Part shown: positions 7,619 to 14,512 of the stretch, piece after piece | Position numbering within the stretch: the stretch's first letter is position 1 | How the letters are laid out: every line of letters begins with the position of its first letter | Translations under genes and position numbers: made by a program | NCBI RefSeq assembly: GCF_900176635.1 | Contig: NZ_FXLN01000002.1 | Coordinates: 62,001 to 126,000 of the forward strand | Length of the DNA stretch: 64,000 nt | DNA from: Clostridium merdae | Lineage (GTDB): Bacteria; Bacillota; Clostridia; Oscillospirales; Acutalibacteraceae | Direction: 5' to 3' | The notes under the pieces: generated by a model | Told to the model about the DNA's origin: nothing | What the model saw: only the letters and a program-made list of their open reading frames with translations | Database searches by the model: none

Positions 7619-8761
7619 TTACGCGTTTGCTCGCAGAACAGCGCCCCCCACTACCATTTTTAAAACCTCAGAGGTCCCCACGCCAATGTCCATTAAGCGA
7701 CCGTCACGTGCGTAGCGCTCCAAATTACAGGTTTTGAGGTAACCATGTCCGCCAAATATTTGAAGAGACTTATGGCATACCTCGTTAACAGTTTCCGCTA
7801 CAAAAATTTTAGCGGTTGAGGTTTCTACGGCGCAATCAACGCCGGTGTCCATTCGTTTGGCTACGTCGTCTACCAATAAGCGTGCGGCCTCTAGCTTCAC
7901 GTGCATTTCCGCCACCATTTCTTGTACGGAATAGAGTGCGGCAATGGGCTTGCCAAATGCACTTCTTTGGTTTGCATAAGTGGCGGCTTCTGCTAAGCAG
8001 GCTTCTGCAATGCCAATCCCCATAGAGCACATACCAAGCCTTCCGCCAATAAGGCCATACATTGCCACCTTAAAGCCGCCGTTTTCTTTGCCGAGTAGAG
8101 TTTTAGTAGGAACAAAGCAGTCTTTTAAAATAATGCTAGTTGTATTGGAGCTGCGGCACCCCATTTTATTGAGGTTTGGGCCGACCTTCAAGCCCTCGGC
8201 TTTACGGTCAACCACAAAAACGCTAATGCCCTTTGCGCCTAGCTCCGGAGCGGTTTTAAATGCGAGAACCAATAGGTCTGCGATGCCGCCGTTGGTAGAA
8301 AAGTATTTGGTACCGTTAAGTAGGTAACCGCCCTCTACTGCGGCAGCGGAGGCCTGCATGGAAGCCGCGTCGGAGCCTGCACACACTTCGCTGATGGTAT
8401 AAGCGGCAATACGCTTGCCGGAGAGTAGGTCTGGCAGCCAGCGCTGTTTTTGCTCGGTGGTGCCGAACTTTAAAATGGCGTCAACCGCCATCCAGTGCAC
8501 ATGCAGGGTTAATGCAACACCGGCACTGTTGCGCGCAAGCTCCGTAGCCATCCGTTCAGCCGCGGCGGTAGAAATGCCAAGTCCCCCAAATTCTTGGGGA
8601 TAACGCGCACCAAAAAAGCCTGCCTGTGCCATTTCCTCCACAAGCTCTGTGGGAAAGCGATTCTCTTCGTCTAGCTCACGGGCAATGGGGCGCAGCTTCT
8701 CATCCGAAAATTGCTTAGCCCGTGCAATCATCTCCTGCTCATCTGTTGTATATCGATTCAT
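7619..8761 (-). CDS. Acyl-CoA dehydrogenase family protein lacking the usual catalytic Glu
   Basis: 380 aa with the family architecture (helical N-domain, beta middle domain, helical C-domain). FAD/substrate motifs are visible: AYTISEVCAGSDAASM (about 131-146), YFSTNGGIADL, and the C-terminal QIFGGHGYLKTCNLERYARDG. In butyryl-CoA dehydrogenases the catalytic base sits in YEGTSEVQ; here the region reads DIGVGTSEV, so Glu is Val. The alternative base position used by isovaleryl-CoA dehydrogenase is Gly (LIGGRLGM). It may therefore act on an unusual substrate or use another residue. It is the last gene of the sigma-54 driven operon, 11 bp after the CoA-transferase beta subunit. GAGAGGG precedes the ATG. 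Confidence 0.85.
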   Translation of the reverse strand: MNRYTTDEQEMIARAKQFSDEKLRPIARELDEENRFPTELVEEMAQAGFFGARYPQEFGGLGISTAAAERMATELARNSAGVALTLHVHWMAVDAILKFGTTEQKQRWLPDLLSGKRIAAYTISEVCAGSDAASMQASAAAVEGGYLLNGTKYFSTNGGIADLLVLAFKTAPELGAKGISVFVVDRKAEGLKVGPNLNKMGCRSSNTTSIILKDCFVPTKTLLGKENGGFKVAMYGLIGGRLGMCSMGIGIAEACLAEAATYANQRSAFGKPIAALYSVQEMVAEMHVKLEAARLLVDDVAKRMDTGVDCAVETSTAKIFVAETVNEVCHKSLQIFGGHGYLKTCNLERYARDGRLMDIGVGTSEVLKMVVGGAVLRANA

Positions 8762-8772
8762 CTCTATCCCTC

Positions 8773-9432
8773 TCAGAGTTCCATCTCATGAAAATCGTCG
8801 GCCACAACGAATTCAGCGTCAGTCAGCCGCTCAATTTCCTCTAAGGTAACACCCGGTGCGTACTCTTTTAGGATTAGGTGGCCCTCTCCAACGTCGAATA
8901 CGGCTTTATCCGTCACGATCGTTTTTACACAGCCTTTTCCCGTGAGAGGGAGAGAGCATTTCTTCATAATTTTGGAGTTTCCCTTTTTGTCTGCGTGCAT
9001 AAGGGTTGCAATGCACTTTTCGGTGCCATAGCAAAGCTCCATAGCTCCGCCCATACCCGGCCACCATTTTCCCTCTCGCTTTGCTGCCCAGTTGGCAATG
9101 TTGCCGTATTGGTCAACCTCTAATGCACCGAGGATGGTAACATCCAAAATCCCGCTGCGCATTGCGCCGAGCGAGGTGGCTAAATCCATAATCGCTGCAC
9201 CGGGTACGAGAGTAACCGGCTCAGTGCCTGCATTTGTAATGTCTGCCTGTGCATTTGCAGCGGTGGGGCGTGGGCCAACGCCAATTACGCCGTTTTCCCC
9301 GTGAAACATAAGGTGTACACCCTCCGGCAAGTAGTTTGAAGCCTGAGTAGGCATACCAAAGCCCAGGTTTACAAGCTGGCCGTCTTTTAATTCCTTCGCC
9401 GCACGGCGTGCGATTAATTCTCTGGGATCCAT
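8773..9432 (-). CDS. 3-oxoacid/acetate CoA-transferase subunit B
   Basis: 219 aa, the usual length for the beta subunit of family I CoA-transferases (AtoA, ScoB, CtfB). Signatures are LVNLGFGMPTQASNYLP (about 20-36), the catalytic Glu region HGENGVIGVGP (about 44-54; the Glu forms the glutamyl-CoA intermediate in this family) and GGAMELCYG. The enzyme would move CoA between short-chain acids such as acetoacetate, acetate or butyrate. It pairs with subunit A encoded just upstream and is followed by an acyl-CoA dehydrogenase gene. The ATG at 9432 follows GGAGGTATTTTGT. The acid pair used cannot be decided from sequence. Confidence 0.9.
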   Translation of the reverse strand: MDPRELIARRAAKELKDGQLVNLGFGMPTQASNYLPEGVHLMFHGENGVIGVGPRPTAANAQADITNAGTEPVTLVPGAAIMDLATSLGAMRSGILDVTILGALEVDQYGNIANWAAKREGKWWPGMGGAMELCYGTEKCIATLMHADKKGNSKIMKKCSLPLTGKGCVKTIVTDKAVFDVGEGHLILKEYAPGVTLEEIERLTDAEFVVADDFHEMEL

Positions 9433-9457
9433 ACAAAATACCTCCTTTATCCGTGAT

Positions 9458-10216
9458 TTACTCTGCTTTTAATTTACCGATTTTCAGCCAGTGCTGGCGG
9501 TAGATTTCGTTATGTTCTTCTAGGCTCAAGCCCTGAACAACTGCATTTATGAACGGTGCCGCACACCCTACGCGTTCGGGTGGTATAGTGCCTACGGGTA
9601 CAATTTCTTCTACCTCTGCAATGGTATAGTCGCCTGCCATACCATACATTGCATTGCAGTTAAGGCCGGTATAGCGAAATTCCAGATTGCCAATTTCATC
9701 TGCACGCCAAGCTTTAATAATGGAATACGGAGCGCGAATGGCGGGCTCAACAAAGCAATCCATCCCGTTTACATGAATCACCTGTTTGGGCTCCTGTAAA
9801 TCTGGGAAAAGACCCGGTTCATCCAAAATCCCAACACCAACGGGAACTAAAACACCGCCCAGCCCCATTGCACCGGCGCGAACCTTCTCTGCCAAAGTAC
9901 CCATCGGGTAATATTGTTCTACTTTCAGGGAGCCTTTGAGGAATTCAATGGTAGATTCCTCCGTGGTGCCAACATGGGAAGAGATAATCTCTTTTACTAG
10001 ACCATTTTTGTAGAGCATGGCACGGCCAAAGCCGCTTAGACCGGGTTCGTTTGTTATTAAGGTAATCTCTGAGATTTTGTGTTCAATCAGCCACTCGATG
10101 CAGCATGTGGGTTCCGATGCTCCCACAAAACCACCCATTAAAATTTTTGCACCCTTTTGTGGGATACAGGCAAGCGCCTCATCCATACTCATTACTTTTT
10201 TACCAAGCTTAGACAA
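9458..10216 (-). CDS. 3-oxoacid/acetate CoA-transferase subunit A
   Basis: 252 aa from a TTG start at 10216, chosen because GGAGGG lies seven bases upstream; an open frame extends further but crosses the sigma-54 promoter, so that start is not usable from this promoter. The family motif GAKILMGGFVGASEPTCC (about 17-34) corresponds to the CoA-binding glycine loop of AtoD/ScoA, and GGVLVPVGVG (about 122-131) to the later conserved stretch. It forms the alpha chain with the product of the next gene (25 bp gap). It is the first gene behind the sigma-54 promoter at 10291-10305, with a leader of about 65 nt. Confidence 0.88.
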   Translation of the reverse strand: MSKLGKKVMSMDEALACIPQKGAKILMGGFVGASEPTCCIEWLIEHKISEITLITNEPGLSGFGRAMLYKNGLVKEIISSHVGTTEESTIEFLKGSLKVEQYYPMGTLAEKVRAGAMGLGGVLVPVGVGILDEPGLFPDLQEPKQVIHVNGMDCFVEPAIRAPYSIIKAWRADEIGNLEFRYTGLNCNAMYGMAGDYTIAEVEEIVPVGTIPPERVGCAAPFINAVVQGLSLEEHNEIYRQHWLKIGKLKAE

Positions 10217-10290
10217 GATAAGTCCCTCCTTCTTGAATACGTCACATTGTGTTACGGTTGTTTTGCGAATGGTACTACTAATTGTTATTA

Positions 10291-10305
10291 GCAAGTTGCG
10301 TGCCA
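10291..10305 (-). promoter_or_regulatory. Sigma-54 (-24/-12) promoter of the CoA-transferase operon
   Basis: On the minus strand TGGCAC-GCAAC-TTGC matches the sigma-54 consensus (TGGCAC N5 TTGC) exactly and is followed by T at the next base. It is about 75-90 bp upstream of the TTG start. A sigma-54 activator gene lies next door. Confidence 0.92.
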
Positions 10306-10352
10306 ACTGCAAAAGAGCGTAAAAAAGTGTAATTTACACGTTTTCTGTGAGT

Positions 10353-10396
10353 GAACACTGTACCAAGTGGCACAGTGTTCGCGAGACACTGTGTCT
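10353..10396 (-). promoter_or_regulatory. Upstream activator sites for the sigma-54 regulator
   Basis: Two palindromes lie 48-105 bp upstream of the -24 box: GAACACTGT...ACAGTGTTC (10353-10361 and 10372-10380, perfect 9-bp arms) and AGACACTGTGTCT (10384-10396, perfect 6-bp arms around one base). The same words recur upstream of the regulator gene. Position and symmetry fit enhancer sites for the Fis-type HTH of the adjacent activator. Confidence 0.8.
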
Positions 10397-10418
10397 AAAA
10401 CGAGACTCAAAAGAGAAA

Positions 10419-10452
10419 CAAAAAGGAGGCTTCCCTTTTCGGGGAGACCTCC
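10419..10452 (-). terminator. Terminator after the sigma-54 activator gene
   Basis: On the minus strand GGAGG...CCTCC with an inner TCCCC/GGGAA pairing is followed by TTTTTGTTT. It separates the regulator from the structural operon. Confidence 0.75.
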
Positions 10453-10467
10453 AGAATAAAAAGCTTG

Positions 10468-11844
10468 TTATTTGATTTGATATTTGTCGAGCTTGCGGTA
10501 TAGCGCGGAGCGGGAAATTCCGAGTTCGGTTGCTGCATGTACACGGTTGCCGCCGTTATGGGCAAGCGCATCTAAAATTAGCTGCTTCTCCCTTTCAGTC
10601 ATGGCATTGTGATAACCGGGCTGCTCGTCGTTCTCTCTCTCTTTTTTATTGGTGTGAACATCCCAAGGTTTGTTAGGTACTTTTTTTAGGCTGACAAGCT
10701 CTCCCTCACTCCAGTTTACGCCCTGCTCCAGAATGTTTTCCAGCTCCCGCACGTTGCCAGGCCAGTCGTATTCCATAAACTCAGCCATAGAGTCGGGTGT
10801 AACGCCCAAGGCATGGGAACCGATACGTGCATTAATACGCTGTAAAAGAAAACGCACCAAATCTGGCAAATCTGCTTTCCTCTGGCGTAAGGGAGGGATG
10901 TTAATAGATAAAATGTTGATGCGATAATACAAATCCTCCCGAAACGTGCCAATGCGAATCATCTCTCGCAGATCACGGTTGGTAGAGGCGATGACGCGTA
11001 CATCTAAGGTAATGGGAGCACGGGCGCCAATGCGCCATACTTCTCTTTCTTGCAATACACGCAACAGCTTAACCTGTACATCCAGCGGCATATCCCCAAT
11101 CTCATCGAGCAAAATAGTGCCGCCGTTTGCCAGCTCAAATTTGCCGGGGTTACCGCCGCGCAAAGCGCCCGTAAATGCACCGGATACATACCCAAACAAT
11201 TCCGCTTCTATCAAGTTGGTGGGAATTGCACCGCAGTTAACGCTAATAAATGGTCCATCGCGCCTCACCGAACGGGTGTGAATGGCCTGCGCCACAACTT
11301 CTTTTCCAGTTCCGCTTTCACCAGAAATTAAAATGGTGGAATTGGTGCGGGATGCTCTGCGAGCCAGTTTTTTCACATAAAGCATGGATTCGGTTTCCCC
11401 CACCAAGTCCATACAAGTGTATAGGTGAATCGGAGTTGTTATGGGGGATACTTTCACAGGGCTCCCGAGTTTTTCCGCAATACTTTTTGCCACCATCATA
11501 TCGGGAAAAATAGTTTTTACCATAGCGCCAACAACCAGGCCATCCTTTTTGATGGGAAAACGCGCAACGAGAGCCTCTTTGCCTTTTGCTACAAGGGTGT
11601 CTCCCCATTCCGAGTAGCCGCGACCCAGTGTTTCAGGCAAGCGACAGCTTGGCATAAAAACCCGAATGTCTTGCCCGAGCATCTCTTTCTCTGTAGTTTG
11701 AAAAAAATCTAAAAAAAATTGATTTACGAAAAAAATTCGGCAGTCTGTGTCAATTGCTAATACACCCTCAAATGGAGTGTTCAGCATGGTTTGAATATGT
11801 TCTTCTAGCGTTAAATCTGATATGGAAATGAGCTTTGAATTCAT
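10468..11844 (-). CDS. Sigma-54-dependent activator (PAS, AAA+, Fis-type HTH)
   Basis: 458 aa. Domains in order: an N-terminal PAS domain (about residues 10-125) as signal sensor; an AAA+ sigma-54 interaction domain (about 145-375) with Walker A GESGTGKE, the sigma-54 contact loop GAFTGA, and Walker B GTILLDEIGDMP; and a C-terminal Fis-type helix-turn-helix (RVHAATELGISRSALYRKL). It would use ATP to open promoters bound by sigma-54 RNA polymerase. The start at 11844 has GGAGGG seven bases upstream. The gene lies between two sigma-54 promoters that share palindromes, so it probably activates the CoA-transferase operon and itself. The signal sensed by the PAS domain is unknown. Confidence 0.93.
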   Translation of the reverse strand: MNSKLISISDLTLEEHIQTMLNTPFEGVLAIDTDCRIFFVNQFFLDFFQTTEKEMLGQDIRVFMPSCRLPETLGRGYSEWGDTLVAKGKEALVARFPIKKDGLVVGAMVKTIFPDMMVAKSIAEKLGSPVKVSPITTPIHLYTCMDLVGETESMLYVKKLARRASRTNSTILISGESGTGKEVVAQAIHTRSVRRDGPFISVNCGAIPTNLIEAELFGYVSGAFTGALRGGNPGKFELANGGTILLDEIGDMPLDVQVKLLRVLQEREVWRIGARAPITLDVRVIASTNRDLREMIRIGTFREDLYYRINILSINIPPLRQRKADLPDLVRFLLQRINARIGSHALGVTPDSMAEFMEYDWPGNVRELENILEQGVNWSEGELVSLKKVPNKPWDVHTNKKERENDEQPGYHNAMTEREKQLILDALAHNGGNRVHAATELGISRSALYRKLDKYQIK

Positions 11845-11893
11845 AATGCAGCCCTCCAAACGCGATTACTTCAATTCTCTATTAAATAATATA

Positions 11894-11908
11894 GCAATTT
11901 CCATGCCA
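11894..11908 (-). promoter_or_regulatory. Sigma-54 promoter of the activator gene
   Basis: On the minus strand TGGCAT-GGAAA-TTGC followed by T is one base from the -24/-12 consensus. It lies about 50 bp upstream of the activator ATG. Downstream of the palindromes at 11952-12008, it suggests autoactivation. Confidence 0.8.
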
Positions 11909-11951
11909 TCTGGTATGGTGGCATACTCAGCAGATTTTTAATAGAAAAGCG

Positions 11952-12008
11952 GAACACAGTGTGTCTATATCGAGACACTGTTCGCTCGATTTTGAGACAC
12001 TTTGTGTC
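11952..12008 (-). promoter_or_regulatory. Second set of activator palindromes
   Basis: ACACAGTGTGTCT (11954-11966), AGACACTGTTC (11973-11983) and GAGACACTTTGTGTC (11994-12008) repeat the GACAC/GTGTC words found at 10353-10396. They lie 45-115 bp upstream of the -24 box of the regulator promoter. Confidence 0.75.
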
Positions 12009-12149
12009 ATTAACTTCAATGTAACACAAGTAAAAGTAAGATGCAATCGTATTATGGCTGATATTAAATGGGAATAAGAACCTGCAATTCTTAGTTACTT
12101 ATGTTAGCTTTTCATTTGCAGAATAAAAAATCGTCAAAGGGCGGTTTTT

Positions 12150-12241
12150 TCGGGTTCAAATTCCTTTGAGTAGATAATGCTAATAAGAAAAAGCAGTCTA
12201 ACCACTAAGGTTAAACTGCTTTTGGCGCGCCCGAAGGGATT
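12150..12241. repeat. Partial duplicate of the tRNA-Arg 3' end and terminator
   Basis: These 92 bp are nearly identical to 12341-12430: the same terminator hairpin (AGCAGTCTAACC...) and the last 19-20 bases of the tRNA-Arg gene with CCA. The rest of the tRNA is missing. The 100 bp between the copies hold a small palindrome (GGCGGTAATACCGCC) and no gene. Confidence 0.85.
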
Positions 12242-12340
12242 TAACGGCGGTAATACCGCCTACCGGCTTGCGGCACAGCCGCGGCGCCGCTCTTCGCTAA
12301 AAATGTGCCACAGGTACATTTTCTAAACGCTCAGACCCTT

Positions 12341-12430
12341 TCGGGTTCGAATCCCTTTAAGTAGATTATGCTAATAAAAAAGCAGTCTAACCATTAAGGT
12401 TAAACTGCTTTTGGCGCGCCCGAAGGGATT
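12341..12430. repeat. Second copy of the duplicated segment, at the intact tRNA-Arg
   Basis: This copy contains the genuine terminator and runs into the 3' end of the complete tRNA-Arg gene. It differs from the copy at 12150-12241 by a few substitutions and a 2-bp indel. Confidence 0.85.
12375..12411 (-). terminator. Terminator of tRNA-Arg
   Basis: On the minus strand AGCAGTTTAACC pairs with GGTTAGACTGCT over a 4-5 nt loop, followed by TTTTTTA, right after the CCA end. Confidence 0.85.
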
Positions 12431-12488
12431 CGAACCCCTGACCTTCTGATTCGTAGTCAGACACTCTATCCAGCTGAGCTACGAGCGC
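12412..12488 (-). tRNA. tRNA-Arg (anticodon ACG)
   Basis: 77 nt with encoded CCA. On the minus strand the acceptor arms are GCGCTCG and CGGGCGC, the D arm TAGCTCAGCTGGATAGAG, the anticodon stem-loop CTGACTACGAATCAG with anticodon ACG, and the T arm GGTTCGAATCC. It decodes CGN arginine codons, with A34 normally edited to inosine. Confidence 0.95.
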
Positions 12489-12605
12489 AAATCGCTGATG
12501 CCTGTCCTAAGACGGAACAGCTTTATTATTATATGCAAAGACAGACAAAAAGTCAATAGATTCTGCAAAATAATTTTCTTTTAGGTAGAAATGCCTTGCT
12601 GCTGG

Positions 12606-14450
12606 TTAGAGCAGCAAGGCTGAAAATCCAAAAGGAGGAAGAGTTAGAACGCCACTACTGGGAGCTTCTCCCACCAAGCAAGTGGCTTTTTCCCAGCCAG
12701 TGGGCAAGGGGATTTGTTCCTCTGCACTGCCGGAGTTAAGAGCCGCCATCAGCTGCTGAGCTTCACTATTGCGAATATAACACAAACAGCGCCCGGTTGC
12801 CCATACCGGTACAAGCGGTGAATCCTCCAAAGCGGTGTGTGCGGTTTGCCGCAGCTTTGCCAACGAGCGGTACCACTGCGTAAGAGAAGCATCTTCTTTC
12901 CCCCATGGGAAGCACCTGCGATTAAAGGGGTCACGGTAGCCCTCCATGCCGGCTTCGTCTCCGTAATAAATACAAGGCACACCGGGTAAGGTGTATTGCA
13001 TGAGGGATGCGCCGCGTAGGCGCTTAAGCGCAATCTCTCGCTGGTTAGTGCTTAGGTACTGCTGGCTTTGCCACTCACGGTCTCTTCCATTTAGGGTTTC
13101 TCCACCCAAAATGGTGAGGGCACGCTCCGTATCGTGCGTACCAAGGTGGTTCATTAAACAGCGCAGAACCTGCGGTGGGTAATTCTCTTGTATTGAAAGC
13201 AGAATCTCCATGGCGTCTTTTGCTTGCATACCGGTGTAAAAGCCAAGAATTGCATTGCGGAACGGGTAATTCATAACACTGTCGAGCTGATTTCCCTGAA
13301 AATAACGGCGGCGCTGTTCGTAAGCAATTTTATTGGAGGCGTCTTCCCATACCTCGCCTAGAATGAGAGCATCAGGCTTTTCTGCTTTCGCGGCATAGGT
13401 GATATGCTCCAAAAGGGAGTCAGAGAGCTCATCCGCTACGTCCAGCCTCCAGCCCGACGCGCCAAGGCGAAGCCACTTTCGTACGATGCCATTTACTCCG
13501 CAAAGGTATTCCCGGTAGCTGTCGCGGCACTCATTGATGCAGGGCAAGGTAAGAAAGCCCCACCAGCAGTCGTATTTCTCTGGCCACGACTGGAATTCGA
13601 ACCAATCGTAATAAGGGGAATCCTTGGATTGGTAAGCGCCCACCGTTGAATAGCGACCCTCGCGGTTAAAATAAACGCTGTCACTGCCGGTGTGGTTAAA
13701 CACGCCATCGAGCAAAATGTGAATTCCCAAGCGCTGTGCTTCGCTGCAAAGCTGCGCGAAATCCTCTTCTGTGCCGAGTAAGGGGTCGATTCGGCTGTAA
13801 TCTGCCGTATCGTACCTATGATTGGAGTGTGCCTCAAATATGGGATTTAAATAAAGGCAGGTGACCCCTAAAGACTGTAGATAAGGTAGTTTTTCACAAA
13901 TCCCTTTTAAATCTCCACCAAAAAAATCTCGGTTTGTAATTTCTCCGGTTTCATCGGGCAACCATTGCGGCTCTTCTCCCCATACAGAGTGCATTTTTCG
14001 CCCGGAGGGGATGTTTTCTTTCTTATTTCCAGAGCAATAAAATCGGTCTGGGAATATTTGATACAAAATTCCACCCGAGAGCCACCGGGGTGTTTCAAAC
14101 CCTGGCTCATAGACGGTAAGCTGCCATAGGTTTGTACCGGTAAGCTCCCCCTTCCCGCCTAACGAACGGCCAATGGTTTGGCTGCCTTGGTTCGTCTGTA
14201 ATGAGAAGGTGTAAAAATACAGCCCGCTACGTGGCGGAGTAAAATCGCATTCCCACCACTCTTGGTCTTCGCCGTTCATTCCGCACCAAAACAGTTCCCA
14301 GTCAAAACTCTCACCGGCATCCTCCTGCATGTGGAGTGTAGCGGCTGTGCACCCAAGAGTACGGGGGAGCGTTATTTTAAAATGAATATTTTGTCCCGCG
14401 GGAGTGGCTCCCACGGGGCTTTTATAGATTGGGTCTCTGGAATCAAACAT
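12606..14450 (-). CDS. Glycoside hydrolase family 13 (neopullulanase/cyclomaltodextrinase type)
   Basis: 614 aa, no signal peptide, so probably cytoplasmic. An N-terminal beta domain (about 1-120) precedes the (beta/alpha)8 barrel. GH13 conserved regions are visible: LLDGVFNHTG (region I), GWRLDVADE with the nucleophile Asp (region II), LILGEVWEDA with the acid/base Glu (region III) and MNHLGTHDTERAL with the transition-state Asp (region IV). A small C-terminal beta domain follows. It would cleave alpha-1,4 (possibly alpha-1,6) links in maltodextrins. It follows glycogen phosphorylase by 62 bp, so both likely degrade storage glucan. The GAAGGAG before the ATG lies rather far (about 14 nt). 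Confidence 0.9.
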   Translation of the reverse strand: MFDSRDPIYKSPVGATPAGQNIHFKITLPRTLGCTAATLHMQEDAGESFDWELFWCGMNGEDQEWWECDFTPPRSGLYFYTFSLQTNQGSQTIGRSLGGKGELTGTNLWQLTVYEPGFETPRWLSGGILYQIFPDRFYCSGNKKENIPSGRKMHSVWGEEPQWLPDETGEITNRDFFGGDLKGICEKLPYLQSLGVTCLYLNPIFEAHSNHRYDTADYSRIDPLLGTEEDFAQLCSEAQRLGIHILLDGVFNHTGSDSVYFNREGRYSTVGAYQSKDSPYYDWFEFQSWPEKYDCWWGFLTLPCINECRDSYREYLCGVNGIVRKWLRLGASGWRLDVADELSDSLLEHITYAAKAEKPDALILGEVWEDASNKIAYEQRRRYFQGNQLDSVMNYPFRNAILGFYTGMQAKDAMEILLSIQENYPPQVLRCLMNHLGTHDTERALTILGGETLNGRDREWQSQQYLSTNQREIALKRLRGASLMQYTLPGVPCIYYGDEAGMEGYRDPFNRRCFPWGKEDASLTQWYRSLAKLRQTAHTALEDSPLVPVWATGRCLCYIRNSEAQQLMAALNSGSAEEQIPLPTGWEKATCLVGEAPSSGVLTLPPFGFSALLL

Positions 14451-14512
14451 AAAAGAACGAAGCTCCTTCTTCCCATTGCCAACCTGCTTTTTCAGGTATT
14501 ATGGGGAGTGTA

